A stretch of DNA of 64,000 nucleotides from positions 1-64,000 of the forward strand of contig NZ_CP039886.1 in assembly GCF_005221285.1 (NCBI RefSeq). Reading direction: 5' to 3'. A program made the position numbers and the translations under genes. This stretch comes from Neisseria flavescens. GTDB lineage: Bacteria; Pseudomonadota; Gammaproteobacteria; Burkholderiales; Neisseriaceae. Of the stretch, positions 17,153-25,672 are shown one piece after another (within the stretch, counting starts at the first letter, position 1; every line of letters starts with the position of its first letter). The notes beneath the pieces were generated by a model. The model did no database searches. It was not told the DNA's origin and was given only the letters and a program-made list of their open reading frames with translations.

Positions 17153-17228
17153 GGGAAGAGTGGCAAGCAGGTTGGGAAACATTATGGGGTTTACAGGTAA
17201 AACCTTTGCTGCGGTTCGCAATTAGTTT

Positions 17229-17266
17229 AAAGGTCGTCTGAAAAACTGTTTCAGACGGCCTTTTTT
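17229..17266 (-). terminator. DUS stem-loop after ppc, one variant arm
   Basis: One arm is AGGTCGTCTGAA (the mucosa-type dialect or a point mutant), the other the standard AG-DUS. It lies just beyond the ppc stop and has flanking A/T runs. Confidence 0.7.
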
Positions 17267-17274
17267 GTACTGCT

Positions 17275-19977
17275 TTAACCGGTATTGCGCAAACCTTGTG
17301 CTACGCCGTTGATGGTCAGATGAACCATCAGCAGGGCGTGCGGATTGTCGGGCTCTTTGCGCAGGCGTTTGAGCATGGCGACTTGCAGTCCGTTGAGCGC
17401 GTTCAGGTAGGGAATCCTCAAGGCGAGCGAGCGGGCGAGACTGCGGTTGTCGCGCAAAAGTTCTTCGGTTTGCAACAGGTCGAGCAGGGCTTTGCGGCTG
17501 CGTTGGTATTCTTCCTTAATCATGCCGAAGATGACTTTTGCTTTTTCCGGCGATTCGCTCAAGCCGGCGTAGTTTTCCGCCAGGGTGATGTCGGTTTTCG
17601 CCATGACTTGTTCCATATTGGAGAGCATGGCTTGGAAGAACGGATTGCTTTGGGCGTGTTCGCGCAGGGCGGCGAGGGTTTCGGGACTGCCTTCGCACAA
17701 GGTTTCCACCGCGCTGCCGAAACCGTACCAAGCCGGCAGCATCAGCCGGTTTTGCATCCAAGAGAATACCCACGGAATCGCGCGCAAGTCCTGAATCCGC
17801 GCCAAGGTTTTACGGCTGGCAGGACGGCTGCCGAGGTTGAGGGTCGCAATTTCCTGAATCGGACTGGTTTGCAGGAAATAGTCGATGAAGTCGGGATGGG
17901 TAATCAGTTCGCGGTAGTATTTGAACGATACGTCCGACAATGCCTGCATCAGTTTGGCATCAGGGTCTTTTTGATCGGGCAGCAGGCTGGCTTCGAGCGT
18001 TGCGGCAACCAAGGTTTCCAAGTTGCGTTGGGCATTGCCCGGGTCGGCGTATTTGGCGGTAATGACTTCGCCTTGCTCGGTAATGCGGATTTGTCCGGCA
18101 ACGCTGCCGGTCGGTTGGGCAAGAATGGCTTGGTAAGACGGACCGCCGCCGCGTCCGACGCTGCCGCCGCGTCCGTGGAACAGGCGCATGCGGACATCGT
18201 ATTTTTTGAAGAGTTCGACCAAACCCAATTCCGCCTGATAGAGACACCATGAGCTGGTAACGTAGCCGCCGTCTTTGTTGGAGTCGGAGTAGCCGAGCAT
18301 GATTTCTTGGATGTTGCCGCGACTTTCGAGCAGTGCGTCGTACCAGTCGAGGCGGAACATGGTTTCCATGACCGGACAGGCGTTTTCGAGTGCTTCGATG
18401 GTTTCAAACAGCGGCACGATGTTGATGCGGCTGTGCGGTTTGCCGTTTTCCACCACCAACAGGCCGGTTTCTTTCAGCAGCAACGCCAAGGCGAGCAGGT
18501 CGCTGGGTTGTTCGCAGTTGGAAATAATGCTTTGGGTTACGGCATCTTCGCCGAATTCGTCTTTGATTTTGCGCGCTTCGTTGAAAATCGCCAATTCGTG
18601 GCGGGTATGGTCGCTGTATGTGATAAACGGGCTGTACAGCGGACGTTGGTGGCCCAGTTCGCGCAACAGGGCGGCTTGTTTTTGCTCTTCGTTCAGGCTG
18701 TTGTAGTCTTCCAAGCCTGCGTGTTGGAAAAGCTCGGCAACCACATCGGCGTGTTTGCCTGCGTGTTGGCGCAGGTCGAGCGGCATCATGTGGAAGCCGA
18801 ACACGGATACGCTGCGGATAATGTCGGCAAGACGGCCTTCCGCCAGCAGTCGGCTGCCGTTGTCGATAAGGGAACGTTGCAATTTTTTCAAATCATCCAG
18901 AAACTCTTGTGCCGAAGCATAAGGCTCGAGAAAGCCGAATTTGCAGCCCATACCCAAACCGAGCGCGCGCGCTTTGCCCATAGCGCGCGCCATAATGTAG
19001 GCGATGGCGCGGCGGTAGGGTTCTTCGGCGCGGGCGATTTCTTCGTCGGGCGATTTGTCGGACAACGCCGTTACATCGCCGTTGACTTTGACGCGGCGGA
19101 TGGAGAGCGGCAGTTCGCGGTAGAGTTTGTCGAGTTCGTCGCGATAGAAGCGGAACACGGCATCGGCGTGGCGGCGGAAGGCAAAGCGCAGGGTTTCGGC
19201 AGAAACAAACGGATTGCCGTCGCGGTCGCCGCCGATCCAGCCGCCGATTTTGAGGATGTCCGGAACGCGGACGCCAGGATAGGCCGTCTGAAAGTCGTGT
19301 TCCATCTTGCGGTAGAGCTTGGGCAGGGCTTCAAAAAAGCTCATCGGGAAGATGGACACGCCGTTGTTGATTTCGTCGTTGACGCTGAGTTTGTGGCGGC
19401 GCGTTTCGCTGGTCTGCCACAAGCCCAAAAGCACGGTGTCGATTTCGCGGCGCAGCCGTGCCAGCGCATCGGCATTGGTGCAGCGTTCGCGTTGCGGCAG
19501 CAGCGCGCGGATGCGGCGGTTGAAATTCAAGACGGTCTGGCGTTGCACTTCGGTCGGGTGCGCGGTCAAAACGGCAGTAACGGACGTATTGTCCAACTGC
19601 CGCTGCACCGTTTTGCCGTCGGTTTTCCCCGCTTTGAGCCTGCGGACGGTTTCCGTCAGGCTGCCTTCCGCGCCGCCGTGTCCGGCTTCTTCGTGGATTT
19701 GGCGGCGGCGTTCGTGGTGCACGTCTTCGGCGATGTTCAAAATTTGTGCGAACAGCCCGCAGGCAAGCGTCAGGTCGTAGGTCTGCCATTCGTCCAACTG
19801 CGGCAATACTTTTTCAATCAGTGCCGCGCTGTCGTCCGAAACCGATAACAACTTAACGGTTTCCACCACCAAAGGCGAGGCTTCCTCGTGCAAAAGGTTG
19901 AACAACGACTGTTTTAAAAATTCCGCATCCGCCGCCAAAGCGGCATCTTTCGGATTATTTAAGATATGCAGTTGCAT
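17275..19977 (-). CDS. ppc: Phosphoenolpyruvate carboxylase
   Basis: Carboxylates phosphoenolpyruvate to oxaloacetate, the anaplerotic feed of the TCA cycle. The 900-residue protein is full length. It has the catalytic His in TAHPTEVQRQT near residue 140, the second signature GYSDSNKDGGYVTSSW, the glycine-rich FHGRGGSVGRGGGP loop and the conserved C-terminal LTINGVAQGLRNTG. It is monocistronic, preceded by a T-rich leader and followed by a DUS stem-loop. Confidence 0.97.
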   Translation of the reverse strand: MQLHILNNPKDAALAADAEFLKQSLFNLLHEEASPLVVETVKLLSVSDDSAALIEKVLPQLDEWQTYDLTLACGLFAQILNIAEDVHHERRRQIHEEAGHGGAEGSLTETVRRLKAGKTDGKTVQRQLDNTSVTAVLTAHPTEVQRQTVLNFNRRIRALLPQRERCTNADALARLRREIDTVLLGLWQTSETRRHKLSVNDEINNGVSIFPMSFFEALPKLYRKMEHDFQTAYPGVRVPDILKIGGWIGGDRDGNPFVSAETLRFAFRRHADAVFRFYRDELDKLYRELPLSIRRVKVNGDVTALSDKSPDEEIARAEEPYRRAIAYIMARAMGKARALGLGMGCKFGFLEPYASAQEFLDDLKKLQRSLIDNGSRLLAEGRLADIIRSVSVFGFHMMPLDLRQHAGKHADVVAELFQHAGLEDYNSLNEEQKQAALLRELGHQRPLYSPFITYSDHTRHELAIFNEARKIKDEFGEDAVTQSIISNCEQPSDLLALALLLKETGLLVVENGKPHSRINIVPLFETIEALENACPVMETMFRLDWYDALLESRGNIQEIMLGYSDSNKDGGYVTSSWCLYQAELGLVELFKKYDVRMRLFHGRGGSVGRGGGPSYQAILAQPTGSVAGQIRITEQGEVITAKYADPGNAQRNLETLVAATLEASLLPDQKDPDAKLMQALSDVSFKYYRELITHPDFIDYFLQTSPIQEIATLNLGSRPASRKTLARIQDLRAIPWVFSWMQNRLMLPAWYGFGSAVETLCEGSPETLAALREHAQSNPFFQAMLSNMEQVMAKTDITLAENYAGLSESPEKAKVIFGMIKEEYQRSRKALLDLLQTEELLRDNRSLARSLALRIPYLNALNGLQVAMLKRLRKEPDNPHALLMVHLTINGVAQGLRNTG

Positions 19978-20164
19978 GATTTTTCTCTTATTTAAATGTT
20001 AATTTGAGTGTATCGTGAATCCATTGTATAGCAGATTTTTATAAACTGCCAATGGTAACATCCGATACATTTCAAACCGGAAAACGGCCGTCTGTATCCG
20101 CCGCGTGGTCGCTGTCTGTAAAATGCCGTAAAATATTGCCCATCAAAACAGAGGCGAGAAACCC

Positions 20165-20629
20165 ATGATTGAATTTCCCAACCAGCCCGATTTTCCTGAA
20201 CAACACACCGCCGTTGCCGTCGGCACCGTCAACATGAGCCGGCAGGCGATAAGGGTGTTGATAGAGAATGCCACCGAAAAGGCAAGTATCCTGACCATCG
20301 CCCGCGTTGCCGCCATTCAGAGCATCAAACAGACCGCCAACCTGATTCCGCTGCACCTGCCCGGCCGCATCATCGGTGTGCAGGTTGATTTCGATATTAA
20401 CGTTGAGTTGGCCTGCCTGAAGGCCACGCTGACCGTCCAAGCGCACAGCAACGACAGCATTGCCACCGAAGCCCTGACCGGCCTCAATTTGGCGCTCTTG
20501 AGCGTTTACGACATGATGAAAGACGTTGACCGCAATATGATGCTCAGCGGCATCCGCCTCGAATCCGAAACCGGTAGCGAAGGCCGTCCTTTCCTGTTTG
20601 ACAACGCATACGAAAATATTAATTTCTAA
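20165..20629 (+). CDS. Divergent MoaC-like protein
   Basis: A 154-residue protein with the overall layout of MoaC, the cyclic pyranopterin monophosphate synthase of molybdenum-cofactor synthesis. It has VGTVNMS, an RVAAIQSIKQTANLIPL helix, TEALTG and the YDMMKDVD helix with the catalytic-type Asp/Lys. It departs at a key place: the family motif LIPLCHPL, which supplies an active-site His, reads LIPLHLPG here, and the C-terminal KSGGKSG is absent. It precedes a MoeB/ThiF-type gene. It may be a functional outlier or a relative with a changed role. Confidence 0.7.
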   Translation: MIEFPNQPDFPEQHTAVAVGTVNMSRQAIRVLIENATEKASILTIARVAAIQSIKQTANLIPLHLPGRIIGVQVDFDINVELACLKATLTVQAHSNDSIATEALTGLNLALLSVYDMMKDVDRNMMLSGIRLESETGSEGRPFLFDNAYENINF

Positions 20630-20636
20630 ACCATTC

Positions 20637-20669
20637 AGGCCGTCTGAACATTGGGTTTCAGACGGCCTT
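20637..20669 (+). terminator. Inverted DUS pair between moaC-like and moeB genes
   Basis: A DUS stem-loop after the moaC-like stop. It ends only seven bases before the first ATG of the next gene, so it also occupies that gene's leader. Confidence 0.6.
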
Positions 20670-20675
20670 ATTATT

Positions 20676-21425
20676 ATGATGAACGATCAACAACTCCTGC
20701 GGTTCAGCCGCCATATCCTGCTTGACGAAATCGGTATCGAAGGCCAAGAAAAACTCTTGGCCGCCCATGTGCTTGTTGTCGGTTGTGGCGGGCTGGGTGC
20801 GGCGGCCTTGCCGTATCTTGCCGCCTCCGGTATCGGCAGCCTGACGATTGCCGATGCCGATACCATCGACGAGACCAACCTCCAACGCCAAATCACGTTT
20901 ACCGAAGCCGACATCGGTAAAAACAAGGCTTTGGTGATGCAAGGCCGTCTGAAACAGATCAACAGTCAAACACACATTACAGCCATTGCCGAATTTCTCG
21001 ATGAGGCCGGGCTTGTCAAATTGGCAAACGCCGCCGACATCATCCTTGATTGTTCCGACAATTATCCCACACGCCAAGCGGTCAACCGCGCCGCCGTTGC
21101 CACGCGCACGCCTTTGGTTTCCGCAGCGGCCGTCGGCTTTGACGGACAAATCGCCGTGTACCGTCCCGATCTTCCCGATACGCCTTGCTATGCCTGCCTG
21201 TTTGACGGCGAACAAGCCAGTGACGGCGCTTGTGCATTGTTCGGCGTTTTTTCGCCATTGGTCGGCGTTATCGGAACGACCCAAGCCGCTGAAGCGCTTA
21301 AAGTGCTGATCGGTATCGGTACGCCGTCGTACGGCAAACTTTCTACCTACAACGCGTTGAGCGGAAAATGGCAGCAATATGGGGTGAGACGCAATCCCGA
21401 ATGCCCAGTTTGCGGCGGCCGTTAA
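20676..21425 (+). CDS. moeB: E1-like adenylyltransferase of the MoeB/ThiF/HesA family
   Basis: Adenylates the C-terminal Gly of a sulfur-carrier protein (MoaD or ThiS). The 249-residue protein has the Rossmann nucleotide loop VVGCGGLGAAALPYLAASG near residue 35 and the NLQRQ Arg finger region near 70. DCSDN and two zinc-binding Cys pairs (CYAC, CPVC) are also present. Two adjacent ATGs (20676, 20679) are possible; neither has a Shine-Dalgarno because the DUS stem-loop lies directly upstream. Whether it serves molybdopterin or thiamin is open, though the MoaC-like neighbour favours the former. Confidence 0.85.
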   Translation: MMNDQQLLRFSRHILLDEIGIEGQEKLLAAHVLVVGCGGLGAAALPYLAASGIGSLTIADADTIDETNLQRQITFTEADIGKNKALVMQGRLKQINSQTHITAIAEFLDEAGLVKLANAADIILDCSDNYPTRQAVNRAAVATRTPLVSAAAVGFDGQIAVYRPDLPDTPCYACLFDGEQASDGACALFGVFSPLVGVIGTTQAAEALKVLIGIGTPSYGKLSTYNALSGKWQQYGVRRNPECPVCGGR

Positions 21426-21611
21426 AGACAAGAAGCAGGGTAGGGGTTTCAATATTGCCTAAGCCAATCCGCTAGAGTAATCATGCTTATCTTTCATTAA
21501 ACTTGAAGGAAGGCGTTTCTTCCCTTTTCAGACGGCCTGTGGCACGATATGATTCAATGATTAATAAATTTTTTGAGGCCGTCTGAAAAAGGATAAGGAG
21601 AAACCGGCTTA

Positions 21612-21956
21612 ATGAATATTATTCGTGCCTTATTGGTGGTATTGGGTTGCCTGGCTTTGGGCGAGGCAACCGTTTGGATTTTGGGGTTGAAGCTGCCGGG
21701 CAGTATTGTTGGCATGGCTTTGCTGTTTGCCGCGCTTCAGGCCGGCTGGGTCAAATTGTCTTGGGTGGGCGAGCTGGCAGACATTTTGATGGCAAACCTG
21801 ACTTTGTTTTTGGTGCCGCCTTGCGTGGCCGTCATCAGCTATTTGGATGTGATTGCAAACGACTGGTTTTCGATTTTGACAGCCACAATCGGCAGTACGA
21901 TCTGCGTATTGTTGGTGACCGGCAAAGTGCATGAGTGGATCAGGAGGCGGATGTGA
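21612..21956 (+). CDS. LrgA/CidA family holin-like membrane protein
   Basis: A 114-residue protein with four hydrophobic helices and the family pattern LKLPGSIVGMALLF near residue 27. LrgA/CidA proteins resemble holins and influence murein hydrolase export, lysis or metabolite (pyruvate) transport. Its stop overlaps the start of the LrgB-type gene (TGATG), forming the standard two-gene unit. AAGGAG stands about ten bases before the ATG. Confidence 0.9.
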   Translation: MNIIRALLVVLGCLALGEATVWILGLKLPGSIVGMALLFAALQAGWVKLSWVGELADILMANLTLFLVPPCVAVISYLDVIANDWFSILTATIGSTICVLLVTGKVHEWIRRRM

Positions 21957-22654
21957 TGAATATAGACGAGCTGTTGCGCATGCCCTCGGTCATGCTGTTC
22001 CTGACTTTGGCCGTATATGCTTTGGCGGTGCAGATTCGGACGCGCACGGGGAATGTGCTGTGTAATCCGGTATTGATCAGTACGCTGGTGTTGATGGGGT
22101 ATTTGAAGGTATTTGCCATCGATTACGAGCTGTACCATTCTGCTTCGCGCTTTATTGATTTTTGGTTGAAACCGGCAGTCGTGTTGCTGGCCGTGCCGCT
22201 TTATCGAAATTGGGACCGTATCCGCAGCCAGTGGTTGCCGGTGGTGTTGTCGCAGTTGGCGGGCAGCGTGACAGGCATTGTTACGGGCGTGTATTTTGCC
22301 AAATGGCTGGGTGCTTCGCGCGAAGTGATTTTGTCGCTGGCTTCCAAATCCGTGACCAACCCGATTGCGATTGAAATCACGGCGTCTGTCGGCGGTATTC
22401 CGGCGATTACGGCGGCAACGGTGATTATTGCCGGACTTTTTGGACAGATAGCCGGATATAAAGTGTTGAAAGGGGCGTTGTATATGCCTTCTTCAGTGGG
22501 AATGTCTTTGGGTACGGCCTCACATGCGATGGGTATTGCGGCGTCTTTGGAGTACGGCCGCCGTATGGCCGCATATGCCGGCTTGGGCTTGACGCTCAAC
22601 GGCGTGTTGACGGCGATATTGGTGCCTATCTTGATTCCCTTATTGGGCGTATAG
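21956..22654 (+). CDS. LrgB/CidB family membrane protein
   Basis: A 232-residue polytopic membrane protein, partner of the LrgA-type gene just upstream. It contains the family blocks LLPAVVLLAVPLYR-like (LKPAVVLLAVPLYR), SLASKSVTNPIAIEI and SSVGMSLGTASHAMGI. The ATG at 21956 is chosen over a longer ORF because it overlaps the upstream stop and has AGGAGG about ten bases upstream. The pair probably acts as one complex in the inner membrane. Confidence 0.92.
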   Translation: MNIDELLRMPSVMLFLTLAVYALAVQIRTRTGNVLCNPVLISTLVLMGYLKVFAIDYELYHSASRFIDFWLKPAVVLLAVPLYRNWDRIRSQWLPVVLSQLAGSVTGIVTGVYFAKWLGASREVILSLASKSVTNPIAIEITASVGGIPAITAATVIIAGLFGQIAGYKVLKGALYMPSSVGMSLGTASHAMGIAASLEYGRRMAAYAGLGLTLNGVLTAILVPILIPLLGV

Positions 22655-22696
22655 CGTTTAGGCCGTCTGAAAATAGTGTAAACAGGAGAAAATGAT

Positions 22697-23917
22697 ATGG
22701 CTGTAAATTTGACTGAAAAACGTGCAGACGAATTGTTGGAAATCGACGGCATCCGTCTGTTTACAGGTCGTGCCGGCATCAAGCAACAAGACCGCGACGA
22801 TTTGGCGCTGATGGTGTTGGGCGGCGAACATACGGTGGGCGCGGTGTTTACGCAAAACCGTTTCTGCGCCGCGCCGGTGCATATCGCCAAGTCACATCTG
22901 TTTGACCAAGACGGCGTGTGTGCCTTAGTCATCAATACGGGCAATGCCAATGCGGGTACCGGCGCACAAGGCCGTCTGGACGCGATTAAAGTGTGCGCGG
23001 CGGCGGCAGAACAGGTCGGCTGCCAGTCCAATCAGATTATGCCGTTTTCGACCGGCGTGATTTTAGAGCCGCTGCCTGTGGATAAAATTGTGGCCGCTTT
23101 GCCGCAAGTACGCCCTGCATTTTGGTCGGACGCGGCGCGTGCCATCATGACGACGGATACTGTACCGAAAGCCGCTTCACGCACGGGCTTGGTCGGCGAA
23201 AAACACACAGTCCGCGCCACCGGCATCGCCAAAGGTTCGGGCATGATTCATCCGAATATGGCGACCATGTTGTCGTTTATCGCCACCGATGCCAAAGTGT
23301 CCCAACCGATTTTGCAGCTGATGACGCAAGAAATCGCAGATGAGAGTTTCAATACGATTACCGTGGACGGCGATACCAGCACCAACGACAGCTTCGTGAT
23401 TATGGCGACAGGCCGTTGCGGTCAGAGCGAAATCGACAATACCGCCGATCCGCGCTATGCTCAGCTCAAGGCCTTGCTCGGTTCGCTGGCTTTGGAACTG
23501 GCGCAGGCGATTGTCCGTGATGGCGAGGGTGCGACCAAGTTCATCACGGTTGAAGTGCAAAACGCGAAAACCCGCGAAGAGGCGCGCAAAGTGGCTTATG
23601 CCGTCGCCCATTCGCCTTTGGTGAAAACCGCTTTCTTTGCCTCCGACCCGAACTTGGGCCGTCTGTTGGCAGCCGTCGGCTATGCCGGTATTGAAGACTT
23701 GGACGTCGATGCTTTGAAAATGTGGCTGGATGAGGTGTTGGTGGCCGAAAACGGCGGCCGCGCGGAAAGCTATACCGAAGAAGCAGGACAAGCGGTGATG
23801 AACCGTCCGGAAATCACCGTCCGCATCGATTTGCAACGCGGCGATACGACGGCGGCTGTTTATACCTGCGATTTGTCGCACGAATATGTGTCGATCAACG
23901 CGGATTACCGTTCTTAA
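22697..23917 (+). CDS. argJ: Bifunctional glutamate N-acetyltransferase / amino-acid acetyltransferase
   Basis: Recycles the acetyl group between N-acetylornithine and glutamate in arginine synthesis. The 406-residue precursor has the self-cleavage motif KGSGMIHPNMATML near residue 187, where the Thr becomes the N-terminal nucleophile of the beta chain, and ends in HEYVSINADYRS. AGGAG lies about eight bases upstream of the ATG. argC, another gene of the pathway, lies near 30 kb and is separately transcribed. Confidence 0.97.
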   Translation: MAVNLTEKRADELLEIDGIRLFTGRAGIKQQDRDDLALMVLGGEHTVGAVFTQNRFCAAPVHIAKSHLFDQDGVCALVINTGNANAGTGAQGRLDAIKVCAAAAEQVGCQSNQIMPFSTGVILEPLPVDKIVAALPQVRPAFWSDAARAIMTTDTVPKAASRTGLVGEKHTVRATGIAKGSGMIHPNMATMLSFIATDAKVSQPILQLMTQEIADESFNTITVDGDTSTNDSFVIMATGRCGQSEIDNTADPRYAQLKALLGSLALELAQAIVRDGEGATKFITVEVQNAKTREEARKVAYAVAHSPLVKTAFFASDPNLGRLLAAVGYAGIEDLDVDALKMWLDEVLVAENGGRAESYTEEAGQAVMNRPEITVRIDLQRGDTTAAVYTCDLSHEYVSINADYRS

Positions 23918-23936
23918 AAACCTTTATTCTTGTGTT

Positions 23937-23972
23937 CAGACGGCCTTTGAGAAAAGTATCAAGGCCGTCTGA
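23937..23972. terminator. Inverted DUS pair between argJ and the ClC gene
   Basis: TTCAGACGGCCTT and AAGGCCGTCTGAA flank a short loop just after argJ; likely terminator and uptake signal. Confidence 0.6.
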
Positions 23973-24000
23973 ACACGAACACATTGACTGCGTGTCTATT

Positions 24001-25371
24001 ATGAAATTTCCCCAGACTTGGGCGGCGCGCCTTGCCCACAAAATCCGCCAAACCAAACGCTTGTCGAAAAAGAGCATTGCCTTTCTGTTTTTGCTGGCAG
24101 GCTCGGCACTGGTTGCCCTGACGGCTTTGATGTTTGCGTACTTGGCGGATTTGGCTTTGGAATGGAACGCCTTGTTGGTGGGGAAATATCCGTGGTTTGC
24201 GTGGGTGGCTTTGCCGCTGGGTTTGCCGCTTTTGGCATGGTTTACGCGTAAATTTGCGCCATATACTTCCGGCAGCGGTATCCCTCAGGTCATCGCCTCT
24301 TTGTCTTTGCCTTATGGTGCGCAGAAAACCCGTTTGATTCGTTTGGGCGAAACCTTTTTCAAAATTCCGCTGACGTTTTGCGCCATGCTGTTGGGTGCGT
24401 CTGTCGGTAGGGAAGGGCCGTCTGTGCAAGTGGGCGCGGCGGTGATGAACGCTTGGGGCGCGTGGTGTAAAAAGCATGGGCTGGCGTTTAGGGGTATGCA
24501 GGAAAACGATTTGATTGCCGCAGGCGCGGCCGGCGGTTTGGCAGCGGCGTTTAACGCGCCTTTGGCCGGCGTGGTGTTTGCCATCGAAGAATTGGGGCGC
24601 GGCGTGCTTTTGCGTTGGGAACGTCAAATCCTGATGGGCGTGTTGGCGGCCGGTTTCATTCAAGTGGCGATACAGGGCAACAACCCATATTTCTCAGGTT
24701 TTCAAGGGCATGAGCTGCCAAATATGCTGATGTGGGCGGCGGTGTCGGGCATCGTCTGCGGTGTGGCAGGCGGATTGTTTGGCAGCTTTTTGTATCGCGG
24801 CGCGGCGGCATTCGCACCGGTACGCTGGCGCAGTTTCATCCGCCGTCATTTGTTGGTGGTCGCCTTTGCAATGGGTATTTTGCTGGCGTTGCTCGGTACG
24901 TTTTATCAAGGCAAAACCTATGGCACGGGCTATCATGAAGCTGCAGCCGCACTCAAAGGTGCGTATGAAGCGCCGTTTGGCTTGGCCGCCGCAAAATGGG
25001 CGGCAACCGTGTTCAGCTATTGGGCAGGCATTCCCGGCGGTATCTTCACGCCTTCTTTAACCATCGGTGCGATGATAGGCGAACACATGGCTTCTTTCGC
25101 GCAACTGGGCGACGCGTCCAATGTCGCGGTTTTGCTCTGTATGGCCGCATTCCTTGCCGCCGCGACCCAATCGCCGTTGACCGCCGCCGTGGTGGTCATG
25201 GAAATGACGGGCGGACAGAATTTACTGTTTTGGATGCTGCTGACTTGCATCTTCGCTTCGCAAGTCTCGCGCCAATTCTCGCCGCATCCGTTTTACCATG
25301 CTGCAGGTTTGCGCTTCAGACGGCATATCGAAGTCGAAAGCGGACATGTTCAGCACGAGAAAAAAGAATAG
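24001..25371 (+). CDS. ClC-family chloride channel/antiporter
   Basis: A membrane Cl-/H+ transporter of the ClC family. The 456-residue protein has the three selectivity blocks: SGSGIPQV near residue 95, GREGPSVQVGA near 136 (with the gating Glu) and GIPGGIFTPSLTIGA near 345. The GAAGGLAAAFNAPLAGV helix lies between them. The ATG at 24001 is preferred over an ORF start at 23932 that reads through the DUS. No C-terminal CBS domains, as usual for bacterial short forms. Confidence 0.93.
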   Translation: MKFPQTWAARLAHKIRQTKRLSKKSIAFLFLLAGSALVALTALMFAYLADLALEWNALLVGKYPWFAWVALPLGLPLLAWFTRKFAPYTSGSGIPQVIASLSLPYGAQKTRLIRLGETFFKIPLTFCAMLLGASVGREGPSVQVGAAVMNAWGAWCKKHGLAFRGMQENDLIAAGAAGGLAAAFNAPLAGVVFAIEELGRGVLLRWERQILMGVLAAGFIQVAIQGNNPYFSGFQGHELPNMLMWAAVSGIVCGVAGGLFGSFLYRGAAAFAPVRWRSFIRRHLLVVAFAMGILLALLGTFYQGKTYGTGYHEAAAALKGAYEAPFGLAAAKWAATVFSYWAGIPGGIFTPSLTIGAMIGEHMASFAQLGDASNVAVLLCMAAFLAAATQSPLTAAVVVMEMTGGQNLLFWMLLTCIFASQVSRQFSPHPFYHAAGLRFRRHIEVESGHVQHEKKE

Positions 25372-25382
25372 GTCGACATATA

Positions 25383-25417
25383 AAAGGCCGTCTGAAAATC
25401 AGATTTCAGACGGCCTT
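25383..25417 (+). terminator. Inverted DUS pair after the ClC gene
   Basis: DUS stem-loop marking the end of core sequence before the phage remnant. Confidence 0.7.
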
Positions 25418-25425
25418 ATATATTG

Positions 25426-25475
25426 CCCTTTGTAAATGATACCTTTACAAACGTAAAAGTATTATTTTCAAAGGG
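25426..25475. other. 50-nt imperfect palindrome upstream of the phage Rep gene
   Basis: The arms CCCTTTGTAAATGATACCTTT and its near-complement (ending TTTTCAAAGGG) pair over about 21 positions with few mismatches around an eight-base loop. It lies 22 bases before the leader ORF of the rolling-circle Rep gene, the kind of place where a filamentous-phage nick site or packaging hairpin is found. The assignment as an origin is inference. Confidence 0.45.
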
Positions 25476-25497
25476 TTTTTATTTAAGGGATACGCCA

Positions 25498-25632
25498 TGA
25501 AGAAAGAGATTTTAGAGAGAGAAGCGGCAACGGACGGTTTGGCGGCCGCGCCAGCGGACGGCGAAACGGACGGTGTCGCTTCTTATTCTCCCCCCTCATC
25601 TAACAGGGGGGTACAGAAACCGAAGACCTAAC
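25498..25632 (+). CDS. Frameshifted N-terminal part of the phage Rep protein, or leader peptide
   Basis: A 44-residue ORF starting MKKEILEREAATDGLAA and stopping after GVQKPKT. AAGGGA is upstream of its ATG. It contains C6 (25590-25595) and G6 (25606-25611) runs. One extra base, or a -1 ribosomal shift on the G run, would move the reading into GTETEDLTVFQESFECYE... and straight into the Rep ORF. I therefore read it as the real Rep N-terminus, either disabled by slippage or joined by frameshifting. A stand-alone short peptide is the alternative. Confidence 0.55.
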
Positions 25633-25672
25633 GGTATTTCAAGAATCCTTTGAATGTTATGAAACATACATA

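Noticed and set aside
18307..19848. A 513-residue open frame opposite ppc
   Set aside because: It lies wholly antisense to a complete, highly conserved ppc gene and its residues show no family; it is a GC-pattern shadow.
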